NCBI GenBank assembly: GCA_002633025.1
Contig: NMRB01000847.1
Span: 148,113 to 212,112, forward strand
Length of the DNA: 64,000 nt
Source of the DNA: Notospermus geniculatus
Lineage: Eukaryota; Nemertea; Pilidiophora; Heteronemertea; Lineidae
Reading direction: 5' to 3'
Of this stretch, positions 1 through 12,199 are shown in pieces. The notes under the pieces were generated by a model. The model searched no databases. It was not told the origin of the DNA and worked only from the letters and a program-made list of their open reading frames with translations. The translations under genes were made by a program, and so were the position numbers. How positions within the stretch are numbered: position 1 is the stretch's first letter; each line of letters starts with the position of its first letter.

Positions 1-1748
1 CTCATCGTCATCATTCCTTTCCCATTGCTAAGTTGTGACACGTCTGGTTTACTTTGGACATTTAATGGTGGAATCTGTCTTCTCTTGTTTATCAAGAGCG
101 AAGGTGAGAATGCAAAAATTGTCGGTCCGCTCAGTGACGTCATTTCGTGGCCTTTAAATTGAAGTTACCTTTTGCCTGTGCTCGAGCCCACAATTGGATT
201 ATCCGTCAATCCTGGCGTTCACATCCACTGGTCTTATGACGTAGGCGATGTCGAACTGACGACGTACCAGCATAAAATCCTGGTTTGTTTTAAATCTATC
301 GCATGAAAATCTCATTTGGTCTATAGACCGTTGCAACAAAAATGGCGGTCTAACAGTTCACGCCATACGACGTCAGAAACTTAACACCATTCAATGGCCG
401 CCGGCATGCTAAGCCGGTCAAGCTGGCCTATGGCATGGCCACAAAAGTGTAGGTAAAAATAATTGTCTGAGAGAATGGTTTGGTAGTATTATAGTGTTAT
501 ATCATGCTTAAATTGCACATTGGATGGCCACGACGTCATGTGGGAGAACTACAGGTAGTAGGCCACCATCTTTGTTGGAAAGGTACCAAGGTCCAAGGCC
601 GAAGTTCTCGCAACAAAATTCACTTCTAAAGACTGATTTTAGGCCGATAAGCATTTTGGCAACTACATGTATGTATAAGTACACGTACTGTACATTACAT
701 TGCCTGTCAGTAACAGCTGTCCATATGTACAGAGATATTTGGTCTTCAATACCATGGTTTTGTATATAAGTGCAGTTATCCTCAAGAGGCGGAATGCAAA
801 GGACTTCTCCTCCATTACTGAACTGTATCAGATAAAACTTCCGGTTTGGCATACTTGTCATGCGCAATACCATTTGGCACGTTCCGCCTCGGTCGCAATA
901 GAAAAGTCGAGGAGCTTTTTACCGTCCTTATTATGGGTTGAAATTGCTCTTGGATGCTGAGGTGATGGATATGTATATCGGTTGGTAATGTAGGCTACTG
1001 ACGAGTATAAAAATCCACACATGCTTGAATATAGAGGACTGGAAGCAAAACTAATAAAAGAAGAAATGAGCTCGCTTCTCCTCCAACTGTTTTTTTATCG
1101 AACACACTTGAAGGCATTCTTTGGTTCCGACCTCTTGTTTTGTCGGAATTGTTATCTGTAGAAATTAATTTTCAGAAAGCAGAAATCTCGCAGCTCCTTT
1201 AATTTAGGCGAAATCAATTAAATCACCGCCAGTTTGCAATTAAATCTTGCATTTAATGAGTAGACGAGTTAACGACCAAGATCGAAGTGCCTCGTCTCTT
1301 TCTAGCAGACGTCTGATTAAAGTGAGGGAACGCGAAACAATTAAAAACACGTCAAACTAAATTGCAATTAAACTAATTCTGCAAAGGATTAATCAAGTGT
1401 AATTACATTTTCCGTGCAATCATCGGGAGTGCAGGTACTAAAATTTCTCATGGTCATAACGTGTCACTTACACTCAGGCAGTTGGTAACGTATTTGAAGA
1501 TGCCGTTCACGTCTCCCAGACATCGTGGCAACGTGTTTTTGCTGTTGATCACCGAAGTGCGTGCGTGCCGATGCTTTAGGGTAGGACGGGATCTGATATT
1601 CCCTGTTTGGGATTTCTGCTTCTTTTATCAACAAGACGACACCAAGTTGTCAAGGATTTTCTTCGTTGAATGTAATAGGTTCCAAAATTGGGAACTACAT
1701 AATGTCCAGTGTATACATTGTTCGCGTCTGTGAACGTGAGATATTGGG
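1..1748. other. Gene-free stretch with ATTA-core cluster
   Basis: I see no convincing exon, RNA gene or terminal-inverted-repeat element here. Open frames of up to about 120 codons exist on the minus strand (508-873), but they show no recognisable motif or splice context. From about 1160 to 1420 the DNA is AT-rich and holds many AATTAA/ATTA cores on both strands. That is the kind of site homeodomain proteins bind, but AT-richness alone could produce it. Confidence 0.4.
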
Positions 1749-1872
1749 GAGTTTTCGCAAAGCCCCCGAAACGCCGACGCCAACGTCTATCGTTTTGTTC
1801 GCTGCTCTCTTCGTGGCATCGAACAATGGGTTTGGCGTTGGCGTTGGCGTTTCGGGGACTTTGCGAAAACTC
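1749..1872. mobile_element. Palindromic MITE, family A (copy 1)
   Basis: A 124-bp near-perfect inverted repeat starts GAGTTTTCGCAAAGCCCC and ends with its reverse complement. A short centre (about 1790-1830) is shared with other copies and contains a TCTTCGTGGCATCGAACA-like core. It has no coding capacity. Other full or partial copies lie at 3298, 8209, 20189, 41286, 46322, 46451, 54422, 56490 and 56617. Several copies are flanked by TA and read TAGGGAG...CTCCCTA, which fits a non-autonomous DNA transposon moved by an enzyme encoded elsewhere. Extended hairpin RNA is possible if transcribed, but nothing here shows a function. Confidence 0.85.
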
Positions 1873-3297
1873 GCTATTTACTGAGTAACTTGTATTGGTT
1901 GGTGAAAATCCCCCATTGTGCAGAATATCCAATCCATCGTTGAACATTCGCTGTGCATGTACATCGTACATGTGCACACACTACATGCATTTATGTACTA
2001 CAATGTAAAGCAGGACACTGAAAAATGAAACATTTTAATTTCGGCATCTACTTGCTCAATGACACATGACTTCGGTTGCAATCGATCCAATCATAAATTT
2101 TTCTTCGTACGGCAAATCACTGGACTAAACGGCCCAGGCTCCCGTTCCACAGAGTTCACATTTTCACGGTTTTTGCACGGTTCACGCGTGAATTGTCATG
2201 TTTCACGGGTGAACCCAAGATTGGGCAATGTACTAGTATTTCTTATGATGCGGGTTCCATACGCGTCATTTTTCTACCTTCGGACAAATACGATTCATTT
2301 CATGCGTGAATAAATGAAGATCACCCTTGACTCGAGGAATGAACATGCTCATTCTTTTGGGCATGAATTTTGTTGAACCAACCCTCTAAATGAAAGATCG
2401 TGAAAAATGAAACGGGAAAAGTGAAAAGTGTAAACGTTAACTCAACTCTATGGAACGGCAGCCTTATAGACACGGCAGTATGGGGATGGAAGGTGTAATT
2501 TAACCTGTCCAGCCTGAGACACACCACATTTTGGTTGCACATTTTGCTTCGAGTGATTTCGGGTCCGAAAAAAAGGAAGTTATAAACGACAGCCCTGGTG
2601 ATGATGTCAAAACAGATTTGCATAAAATCAACTTCCCTTGCTCCCATGGCATCACAAACTTTTTTCATTCCCTACGACCGCTTCAGTTAATGAAACCTCG
2701 TCCCATTCGATTAAAACTCGCCATAACTAATCTCTCGTGGGAAATAATAACGGGGATTCCAATATTAAAAGCCACGTGAGTACGGACGTGAGGTGACGAT
2801 GACACCTGATGAGGTCATCGGTTCTTAGACACTCTAAGACGGCTCCCATATCGGAACCAATCCAGAGAATCCACGTCACCATGACAAGGTTTCTTGCTCC
2901 GACAAGCAATTTCTATTGCCAGCAATTTTCGTGGGGCGTTGCCGGTCAGCCCCAGACCAGGCAACTCGTCTGGAGTCAACTCTGTTCAAACCATAACTCA
3001 ATTGCTACTTTAGAATAAAACACTAGGCAATGTCAAAAGGTAATCTCTCGTACATGTAATTGAATGAAAAATTTATGAAAATTTTAACGTCAAATTTTTG
3101 GCCTCGTCGTATAAGGGCACGAATACGTTGTGTAAGACTACTTCTTGAAGAAATCATGTGTAGTGTATGAGTAAGCTGCGTGTAGCGTACAGAAAGGAAT
3201 GTTTTCCATCATTTGAACAATTCCGGAGCAGCACGATCTTTTGGCCCTGTATACACTGGCCAACAAATTATAGGCCTAGCAACATTTAAACAATAGG
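1873..3297. other. Gene-free stretch
   Basis: No gene, RNA gene or clear inverted-repeat element was recognised. Around 2160-2220 there is a short series of related CACGGTT/CACGCGTGAA/CACGGGTGAA motifs, a degenerate local repeat. Open frames in both strands are short and unsupported. Confidence 0.4.
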
Positions 3298-3421
3298 GAG
3301 TTTTCGCAAAGCCCCCGAAACGCCAACGCGAACGCCAAACCCATTATTCAATGTCATGAAGAGAGCACCGAAGAAAAGGATAGATGTTCGCGTTGGCGTT
3401 TCGGGGGCTTTGCGAAAACTC
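3298..3421. mobile_element. Palindromic MITE, family A (copy 2)
   Basis: Same family as 1749-1872: GAGTTTTCGCAAAGCCCC at the left and its reverse complement at the right, flanked on the left by a TA. The centre differs from copy 1 and is in the opposite orientation. The left edge of the 4.5-kb duplicated block falls inside its right arm (about 3395), because the second block copy starts in the equivalent arm at 8208. Confidence 0.85.
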
Positions 3422-4127
3422 TGTATTATGTTGAAAAACTCTATTCCCCTGTACACACTATACACTCTTAGGACAAGTGTTCAAAAGTGGAAGGCTGCCC
3501 ACCACTGGATAGTTAAAATCTGGCCAGTCAGGGGATTTGTACTGAGGGGTGTATACAGACAACACTTGTCCAACAAGGTGTTTTGACAGTCTGAATATGG
3601 AAAAATGTTGGAATAATGTTGCCAGTACACAGACCTTTAAATCCCGATTGTACTTTATTGATCTACTTTGCTCACCACGCCCCTTCCGCCAAGCCGTATT
3701 AGCAACGACTATGTTGCTGACGTGAAATCTTTATTTTCTACCGAATTTGATAACCGACGTCATTAATGACGACTGCGAGGGTCTGCGGTGCTGATAAACT
3801 CATGTAATCCCTTCTCATCACATTAAGCAGGTGAAGGTTTTTCTCGACACTTTATCCTTAGCCATTAATCGATTAATGTAGGCTGGCAAACAGAAACCAA
3901 AGTTAAGCTTTTAAAGAGATGATTAAGGAACGTTTGTCGTCGTTTGAGTAAAAGAATTATTCTTCCATTTGTTCTTCGTCAAAGATGGTAATGACGCCTT
4001 AAATAAACGTTACCATTGATGTAATCGAGCAATAATCATTACCCGGCAAATAGGATGAATTGTAGTTGTAATTGTTTCAGAGCTAGCCTTGTAAGGAAGG
4101 TGATTAAAATTGTTAAAATATAGCTCT

Positions 4128-4563
4128 TAGCGTCCAATGGAAATACCTAGTGTGTCACATTTTGGTATTTTCGAGAAAAATGGGTTTATGTTTCCAGAGT
4201 TGGAATGACAACTTGGAAGAGTTTTATTGTGGAAAACACTTCTAATTAATTGTTCTGAAGTACATTTTAAGATGTTTTTAAAAAATATGTCATATAACAG
4301 GATTAAATGCGACTTGCTATGTTTTACCTCTGGTTTCATGCTGAGTTTGTAAAGATATTTACATAATAAGTCACAAACCTGATGACTTAGTGGTGCACTT
4401 ACTAGGTTTTTACGTCTGTCATTCCGAGGCTTTGGCGGATATTTTGCAAACAAAAACTCTGTATTATGATGAAAAAATGCCTAGCAAGTACGAATTTGGC
4501 CTCAACTCATTTTTCCCCAAAATGTGATGACTTACATGTACTAGGTATTTCCATTGGACGCTA
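4128..4563. mobile_element. Inverted-repeat element present only in duplication copy 1
   Basis: Ends are TAGCGTCCAATGGAAATACC and its exact reverse complement at about 4540-4563, with a 436-bp total length and no coding capacity. The homology between arms continues inwards (CACATTTTGG). The duplicated locus at 8941-9254 carries a different element at the same point, so both copies were hit at one spot. The right arm carries an extra TACATGTA-type stretch relative to the left arm. Confidence 0.8.
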
Positions 4564-4570
4564 CAGCTAT

Positions 4571-5042
4571 AAGGCCACCTACAAATGAGATTCTCGTCCT
4601 TTTTTCAACGTGATGGCAAGGAGGTGGCTTTTTATTTTCATTCTTTTAAAATTTTTGTGGAGTTATTTTGGGCTTTTGTCAGTGCTGGAGATTCTATGCC
4701 ACAACCATACCAATGTTGTCTTGTACCCTGGAAAACCCATACTACCAAGGGTAGACGTATCTGGTGGGTCTAACTTGGTCTTCGGTATGGGAATATGATA
4801 AGAATGCTTGAAGAATCGTCCTAAAACCAGTGACAAAGTCAACCCTACAGTGGAAGTCAACACAGGAAAGTCGACAGGAACTTAAATGGGACACGTGAAT
4901 CTCTTATTTCAACAGTTCAACGTTTGTTTGACATGTTTGAGTGTTTTTTAACAAGCAAAAAATAATAAAACGGAAATGAGGCACGGCGGGAAATTTTGGC
5001 ACGGGCGGGGATGAGAATCTACATGTATTTTTTAGGTGGCCT
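4571..5042. mobile_element. Inverted-repeat element starting AAGGCCACCT (copy 1)
   Basis: The left end reads AAGGCCACCTACAAATGAGA with TTCTCGTCC following. The right end reads GAATCT...TTTAGGTGGCCT, giving partly matching terminal repeats about 470 bp apart. The internal sequence is AT-rich with an AATAATAAAACGG stretch. An orthologous copy lies at 9255-9728 in the duplicated block. It has no recognisable transposase. Confidence 0.65.
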
Positions 5043-5100
5043 AAGTATGGCTCTGCTGTACGTGATCCCCCGGCCGACGCGAATCACAGGTTGAGAGATG

Positions 5101-5522
5101 GGTGTGTTTCAAAAAGTGTTCCGTCCGACACCATAATTTTTTTTCAATTCTTTAATTGTCTACTGGTGAAAGGCTGTTTCTTGAAACTCTACGATATTCA
5201 TGTCAGATAGAGGTATCATGGAGCTCTAAATTATGACATTTCAAACTAATTGATCTGTTAACCCTTTAAAGTCTGACAGCAGAAAGTAGTTTTGGTGTCG
5301 GACGGAACGATAGATTTTGCTGGTAAGCTCAATATTTTTTTGATACCCTCCTTCGAATGAGTGTACACTGAACATCCCAGATGGAAAAACTAATAGTTAA
5401 AGGTCTATATTATCAAATACTACATTCGATTTTTGGAAAATCAATGGCACAAATCTTTGTGATCATTTCAAAGTTAAATTTTGCCCATTTTCTAGGGTGA
5501 CCAATTTTGAAACACGGCACCC
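5101..5522. mobile_element. Inverted-repeat element GGTGTGTTTCAAAA, copy-1 specific
   Basis: A 422-bp element with ends GGTGTGTTTCAAAA and TTTTGAAACACGGCACCC. It is flanked by AGATG on both sides (5096-5100 and 5523-5527), a likely target-site duplication. The corresponding place in duplication copy 2 (about 9775-9785) is empty, so this is a real insertion. A second, inverted copy of the family lies at 52171-52570. Confidence 0.85.
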
Positions 5523-7698
5523 AGATGGCCTCCGCTCCCGTCTACCTCCATTTATAGACAAAGACAAAATTCACAAAACCATAACGGTGTGATGTATCGT
5601 GGGTGTAACATTTTCCCGGCATTAATCGATCGTGCAGATGCTGCACCAGTGTTGGAATGGTATTTTATTGTTCTTCCTCGGGTTATAACCGCCATGACAG
5701 ATGGCTGTGATAATGACACGTAACTACCGCTTCTGTTAATGATGATGAGTGCTGTGCTCTCGTTTATGAGAGGTAGCACCGTCTTTTATGTCTTCTTGAA
5801 GTAGCACTGGAAGAGGGCCGATTTAGTTAAGAAATATGTAGTCGAAGGTTTATTAAAAACATGTACATGTACGTGTCTCGTCAACAAGCCAACGGGGGCG
5901 TATAGAGGTTCTTCACGTGACGTCGCAAGCTACATGTAATTAGCATAGAATTCGTAGGAACTACATGTAATGCGGGCATATTGGCCGTCAGTGTCAATGG
6001 GGTTTAGATCTACTGAAAGAAATCAGATTTTAACTGGAATATTTTCTTAACTACCTTTCTTATCATTTCAGTTTCTTAAAATATGATTTGTCAAATAAAA
6101 TCACATGTTCTACAGCAGTCTGATGATTGAATGGCACCTGTCTGTTGTAAAAACAGACAGTTAGTGCTGATTTACATAGAGTTGCAGTGTATTACTGACG
6201 GCCAAGCACATGGCAAATTATGTATTAGTTAGCTCATTAGCATTGAGTTGTGACGTCGGTGAAGAACCTATATAGCTTTTGTCAGAGAACTGCGGCGGGT
6301 ACTTGAAACGTATTCGGTCTCTTGTCGCAGACCCTCTATAGGGTCGCGTCTAAATGCCCCTGTGAGGTCAAATTTTTCATTTAATTTTCTGAACAAGTTC
6401 AGGCTTTCATGTGATGTGGGGAAAACGTTAAAGATAATGTATCACAACTTCATTGTTTACATTCAATGTTTGTAAACATTGATGTTTACATTATGTTATT
6501 TTGGACTTTTGGGACACGCCAACCCCTCACATTGAATGCTTACGGTATCAAAAGAATTTCTAGAGGGGCATGACACCAACAAACTCATAAGACAAAGAAA
6601 GACTGGACACAAACAAACAAAATGTAAATAAACAATGGTTTTCGTGGCCCGCGAAAATACACGTGAAACATTATCTTTAAAGCCCTATCGGCCCTGAGTG
6701 TGAATTTTGAAAAATCCCATGAAAAATATGACCGTGTGACCTGGCGGCAAGATGTTGTACATCTACTAACATGTACACATACATGTAGATAAGCGGAGTA
6801 GATACGTGTAATGTATACCACAGGCTGCCCTTGAGGAGTTTAAAAAGTGTCTTTACATGACTGTACATGCCCTTACATGATTCCACTTGTTACAAAACCC
6901 ACGTTTTTCTTCGAATTTTGAGATCAAATATGTATCACTGACTCATGATCTCGAAGGCCCATAACATTCTATTCTGCCCACAACATCTCAGTATTTTCAT
7001 GCATAATGTAAGTGTGGGATTGTCCGTTCTCTGGCATTTACCACTGAAAAGACTTAAAGCGCCACTGTAGGCATTAGGTTTCTATCTCGTGGCGGCCGAC
7101 GTAACCTTTGACCTTTAGGCAACCTCGTTTATGCATGCTCGACAGGACCGTTCAAATCTATCTACATGTACAGCCTTTAACATAAGTTTATCTACACCAT
7201 CTACACCAAATGTCCAACATTTTGATGCAGAAATATGGCCAACAAGATGTATTTTCATATGGAACAAACGTTGTCAAAGTCGGCCCAGTAGTATTCGAAA
7301 TATTCAAGGTATCAGGTGTAGATAAACTTATGTCAAAGACTGTACATGTATTTCAATGATCTAAGTTACCTATTAGGCATTGAGACTGTTGCCACACATA
7401 AACGAATGAGTTGGCGCATAGTACATGTACATGTACCTTACTTGACTATGACAGCGCGTTGAACTTCTCAAGTGATGAAAAGGATGGCGGCCATTTTTTC
7501 AGCTAAGGTTTCGGTATAGTATCAGTCTAACGTAGGTGTGACGACTGGCTATTTATGAGTTGGACAAGACACCAGTCTTATAACGTTGGTTCCAGATTCC
7601 GCCGCCAGGGGAGGGACACTAAGGCACACCTCATGTAGTAGAACTTTAAAACGCAATGCATCGTAACAGAATCAGTAACAAGAATCATTGTAAACTAT

Positions 7699-7816
7699 GG
7701 GCCGTATTCACGGGTCACACTTTCATTAAAGTCCGACTTTTCTCAATGCTTCAAGCACAGAGAAAGTAAAACTTAAGCTGTACTTTAGGCTAAAGTCCAA
7801 CCCATGAGTACGGCCC
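7699..7816. mobile_element. GGGCCGTATTCAC-type MITE, copy-1 specific
   Basis: A 118-bp inverted repeat starting GGGCCGTATTCACGGGTC and ending GAGTACGGCCC, with internal AAAGTCCGACTTT/AAAGTCCAACC symmetry. It is flanked by TAT on both sides, and duplication copy 2 has the uninterrupted site at about 12200, which supports a 3-bp target duplication. A related element is at 33679-33819. Confidence 0.8.
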
Positions 7817-7968
7817 TATGATTCACCCTAACTTCAACATGGGCAAAGGGCCGAACCTGGAAATGTGTGTAGGTCAGTGGTAAATAATCCATGTCGCAGT
7901 TACCTAATGATGTTATGGTAACTTTGTTTACATTCCATGAGGCTATAGCAAACCCAAGGTTTGCTTAA

Positions 7969-8116
7969 GCGGGTGATCCACTGTCGCGATTTGGGCTTGA
8001 GACGGGGTTGCGGTCCCTTGCGATCGCCTTATATGGCAATCGGAAGTCCTTATATGGTAACCGCAAGGAAACGCAACAGCGTCTCAAGCCAAAATCGCGA
8101 CAGTGGATCACCCGCT
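7969..8116. mobile_element. MITE at the junction between duplication copies
   Basis: Ends GCGGGTGATCCACTGTCGCG and the reverse complement CGCGACAGTGGATCACCCGC, 148 bp. TTAA lies on both sides (7965-7968 and 8117-8120). The target duplication could be TTAA (piggyBac-like) or TTA (PIF/Harbinger-like), depending on where the terminus is drawn. It sits between the two 4.5-kb copies. The following 8120-8207 bases hold a short imperfect inverted repeat around CCCGTACGG/CGTACGGTGCCC. Confidence 0.8.
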
Positions 8117-8949
8117 TTAATGCCTAGGTCACATATCCACTCCGGGGCCCGTACGGCGAGTAAAAACAGACATTTTGGCCAATTTCAGCCAATTTCGTAC
8201 GGTGCCCGGCATTTCGGGGGCTTTGCGAAAACTCTGTATTATGTTGAAAAACTCTATTCCCCTGTACACACTATACACTCTTAGGACAAGTGTTCAAAAG
8301 TGGCAGGCTGCCCACCACTGGATAGTTAAAATCTGGCCAGTCAGGGGATTTGTACTGAGGGGTGTATACAGGCAACACTTGTCCAACAAGGTGTTTTGAC
8401 AGTCTGAATATGGAAAAATGTTGGAATAATGTTGCCAGTACACAGACCTTTAAATCCCGATTGTACTTTATTGATCTACTTTGCTCACCACGCCCCTTCC
8501 GCCAAGCCTTATTAGCAACGACTATGTTGCTGACGTGAAATCTTTATTTTCTACCGAATTTGATACATGTAACCGACGTCATTAATGACGACTACGAGGG
8601 TCTGCGGTGCTGATAAACTCATGTAATCCCTTCTCATCACATTAAGCAGGTGAAGGTTTTTCTCGACACTTTATCCTTAGCCATTAATCGATTAATGTAG
8701 GCTGGCAAACAGAAACCAAAGTTAAGCTTTTAAAGAGATGATTAAGGAACGTTTGCCGTCGTTTGAGTAAAAGAATTATTCTTCCATTTGTTCTTCGTCA
8801 AAGATTGTAATGACGCCTTAAATAAACGTTACCATTGATGTAATCGAGCAATAATCATTACCCGGCAAATGGGATGAATTGTAGTTGTAATTGTTTCAGA
8901 GCTAGCCTTGTAAGGAAGGTGATTAAATTTGTTAAAATATAGCTCTAAG

Positions 8950-9253
8950 GTACGGTGGCCCAAAAGTGTCATGCACATACATGTATTTAATTTAATTTAA
9001 TTTATTTTTCTTTCTGATTTTCCACGACGGTGATAATTATTTACCACCGCGATGGGAAATAATTACCACCGTGGTGGAAAATATTTACCACCGAGGTGGA
9101 AAATAATTACCACCGAGGTGGAAAATATTTGTCACCGTGGTGGAAAATAATTATCACCGCGGTGGGAAATAATTATCACCGTGGTGGAAATTCAGAAAGA
9201 AAAATAAGTAAAATAAAATAAAATATATGCATGACACTTTGGGGCCACCGTAC
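8950..9253. mobile_element. Inverted-repeat element with internal palindromic tandem array
   Basis: Ends match as GTACGGTGGCCC...GTGTCATGCA and the reverse complement at about 9227-9253, with AT-rich TTTAATTTAATTTA next to each terminus. The core (9022-9190) is a tandem array described separately. It is absent from duplication copy 1, where another element (4128-4563) occupies the same point. Confidence 0.8.
9022..9190. repeat. 22-bp tandem repeat with CCACCGNGGTGG core
   Basis: About seven to eight units of roughly 22 bp, each with an almost perfect dyad such as CCACCGTGGTGG or CCACCGAGGTGG, separated by AAAATATTT or AAATAATTA. The regular spacing of about two helical turns between identical dyads is unusual inside a MITE and could present an array of protein sites. 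It could equally be simple expansion. Confidence 0.9.
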
Positions 9254-9254
9254 T

Positions 9255-9728
9255 AAGGCCACCTAAACAATGAGATTCTCGTCCTTTTTTCAAGGTGGTG
9301 ATGGCACGGGAGGTGGCTTGTTACATGTATATTTATTCTTTTTATTTTTGTGGACTTATTTTGGGCTTTTGTCAGTTCTGGAGATTCTATGCCACAACCA
9401 TACCAATCTTGTCTCGTACCCTGGAAAACCCATGCTACCAAGGGTAGATGTATCTGGTGGGTCTAACTTGGTCTTTGGTATGGGAATATGATAAGAATGC
9501 TTGAAGAATCATCCTAAAACCAGTGACAAAGTCAACCCTACAGTTGAAGTCAACAAAGGAAATTCGATAGGAACTTAAATGGGACACGTAAATCTCTTAT
9601 TTCAACAGTTCAACGTTTGTTTGACATGTTTGAGTGTTTTTTAATTAAAAAAATAATAAAACGGAAATGAGGCGCGGCGGGAAATTTTGGCACGGGCGGG
9701 GACGAGAATCTATTTTTTTAGGTGGCCT
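9255..9728. mobile_element. Inverted-repeat element starting AAGGCCACCT (copy 2)
   Basis: Orthologue of 4571-5042 in the duplicated block. The left end is AAGGCCACCTAAACAATGAG and the right end is TTTTTTTAGGTGGCCT. It lacks the CATGTA gain present at 5021 in the other copy but has its own at about 9323. It abuts the element at 8950-9253. Confidence 0.65.
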
Positions 9729-10432
9729 AAGTATGGCTCTTCTGTACGTGATCCCCCGGCCGACGCAAATCACAGTTTGAGACGGCCTCCGCTCCCGTCT
9801 ACCTCCATTAATAGACAAAGACAAAATTCACAAAACCATAACGGTGTGATGTATCGTGGGTGTAACATTTTCCCGGCATTAATCGATAGTGCAGATGCTG
9901 CACCAGTGTTGGAATGGTATTTTATTGTTCTTCCTCGGGTTATAACCGCCATGACAGATGGCTGTGATAATGACACGTAACTACCGCTTCTGTTAATGAT
10001 GATGAGTGCTGTGCTCTCGTTTATGAGAGGGAGCACCGTCTTTTATGTCTTCTTGAAGTAGCACTGGAAGAGGGCTCGATTTAGTTAAGAAATATGTAGA
10101 TGTAGTCGAAGGTTTATTAAAAACATGTACATGTACGTATCTCGTCAACAAACCAACGGGGGCGTATAGAGAGGTTCTTCACGTGACGTCGCAACCTAAT
10201 TAGCATAGAATTCGTAGGAACTAATGCGGGCATATTGGCCGTCAGTGTCAATGGGGTTTAGATCTACTGAAAGTAATCAGATTTTAACTGGAATATTTTC
10301 CAAACTACCTTTCTTATCATTTCAGTTTCTTAAAATATGATTTGTCAAATAAAATCACATGTTCTACAGCAGTCTGATGAATGAATGACACCTGTCTGTT
10401 GTAAAAACAGACAGTTAGTGCTGAATTACATA

Positions 10433-10552
10433 GGGCCGTATTTTAGAACGTTCCTTAACATTAAGGTCCACCTTAAATCTATTGTTCTCGATGGTTTTAC
10501 AATAGACTTAAGGTCGACCTTAATGTTAAGGAACGTTCTAAAATACGACCCA
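10433..10552. mobile_element. GGGCCGTATTTTAGAACG MITE, copy-2 specific
   Basis: A 120-bp palindrome: GGGCCGTATTTTAGAACGTT at the left and AACGTTCTAAAATACGACCC at the right, with internal TTAAGGTC/GACCTTAA symmetry. The equivalent site in duplication copy 1 (about 6175) is uninterrupted. A second family member is at 61113-61235. Confidence 0.85.
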
Positions 10553-12199
10553 ACGAGTTGTAGTGTATTGCTCACGGCCAAGCACATGGCTAATTATGTA
10601 TTAGTTAGCACATTAGCATTGAGTTGTGACGTCGGTGAAGAACCTACATGTATAGGCCTATAGCTTTTGTCAGAGAACTGCGGCGGGTACATGTACTTGA
10701 AACGTATTCGGTCTCTTGTCGCAGACTCTCTAGGGTCGCGTCTACTGCACCTGTGAGGTCAAATTTTTCATTAAAAGTGAATTTAAAGAAATCATTACGT
10801 TTTCACTCCCTTAGACCAAAATTCAGTTCTAACTAATTAACGATTATCTAACTAAGGATTATCTTTCTAATATGTTTGCTCAGTGATTAGCTTGTTGGTG
10901 TCAGTGATTAGTTTGTTTACATAGTGTCTGATGTTTCCTTGGCTGAAGTGAAAAATGGTTTTTTTGCAAATTGTGTTGTAAGTAAGAAAGACTAAGAGCA
11001 TATATTTTTAACAGAAAAAGTGTTTTTGAAATTTTGAAAAGGGCTGAAAAATAAGGATTTTAGACCACGTAAATTTTGGTCCGAGTAGCGTTATCCCTCA
11101 TGATCAAGAACTCTCTTCACAGGATTAGCCTCACACTTGAGTGATCTCATCTTTGTACAGTGGATTAGTGTGGCTTGTATTTCCCCAATTTTTTGTCTAA
11201 GGGGTTGATTTCCTAATGATCTCATGAAAAATATGACCGTGTGTGGCGGGCATTAGCGTGGCGGCAGGATGTTGTACATCTATACATCTACATGTAGACA
11301 TAGATAAACGGAGCAGATACGTGTAATGTATACCACAGGCCCTCTTAATGGTTTTAAAAAGTGCCTTTGCATGACTGTACATGCCCTTACACGATTCCAG
11401 TTGTTACAAAACCCACGTTTTTCTTCCGAATTTTGAGATCAAATATGTATCACTGACTAATGATCCCGAAGCCCCATAACATTCTATTCTGCCCACAACA
11501 TCTCAATATTTTCATGCATAATGTAAGTGTGGGATTAGTTGTCCGTTCTGGCATTTACCATTGAAAAGACTTAAAGCGCCACTGTAGGCATTAGGTTTCT
11601 ATCTCGTGGCGGCCGACGTAACCTTTGACCTTTAGGCAACCTCGTTTATGCATGCCCGTTCAAATCTATCTACATGTACAGCCTTTAACATAAGTTTATC
11701 TACACCAAATTTCCAAAATTCTGATGCAGAAATACACTGTATGACCAACAAGATGTATTTTCATATGGAACAAACCTTGTCAAAATCGGCCCAGTAGTAT
11801 TCGAAATATTCAAGGTATCAGGTGTAGATAAACTTATGTCAAAGACTGTACATGTATTTCAATGATCTAAGTTACCTATTAGGCATTGAGACTGTTGCCA
11901 CACATAAACGAATGAGTTGGCGCATAGTACATGTACCTTACTTGACATGCTATGACAGCGCGTTGAACTTCTCAAGTGATGAAAAGGATGGCGGGCATTT
12001 TTGTCAGCTAAGGTTTCGATATAGTATCAGTCTAACGTAGGTGTGACGACTGGCTATTTATGAGTTGGACAAGACACCAGTCTTATAACGTTGGTTCCAG
12101 ATTCCGCCGCCAGGGGAGGGACACTGAGGCACACCTCATGTAGTAGAACTTTAAAACGCAATGCATCGTAACAGAATCAGTAACCAAGAATCATTGTAA

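Larger units (their letters stand above)
3395..7959 (+). repeat. Direct segmental duplication, copy 1
   Basis: About 4.56 kb that reappears in the same orientation at 8208-12347 with high identity, interrupted by copy-specific insertions. Insertions only in this copy are the elements at 4128-4563, 5101-5522 and 7699-7816. It ends in TATAGCAAACCCAAGGTTTGCT, next to a small MITE at 7969. There is no run of N between the copies, so it may be a real tandem duplication; unmerged haplotypes within one contig cannot be excluded. No gene was recognised inside. Open frames shared by both copies (for example about 5552-5779 and 9770-10036 on the minus strand) have no recognisable domain. Confidence 0.9.

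Noticed and set aside
9022-9190. CRISPR-like array
   Set aside because: Units are contiguous with AT linkers, not spacers of unique sequence, and the host is a eukaryote.
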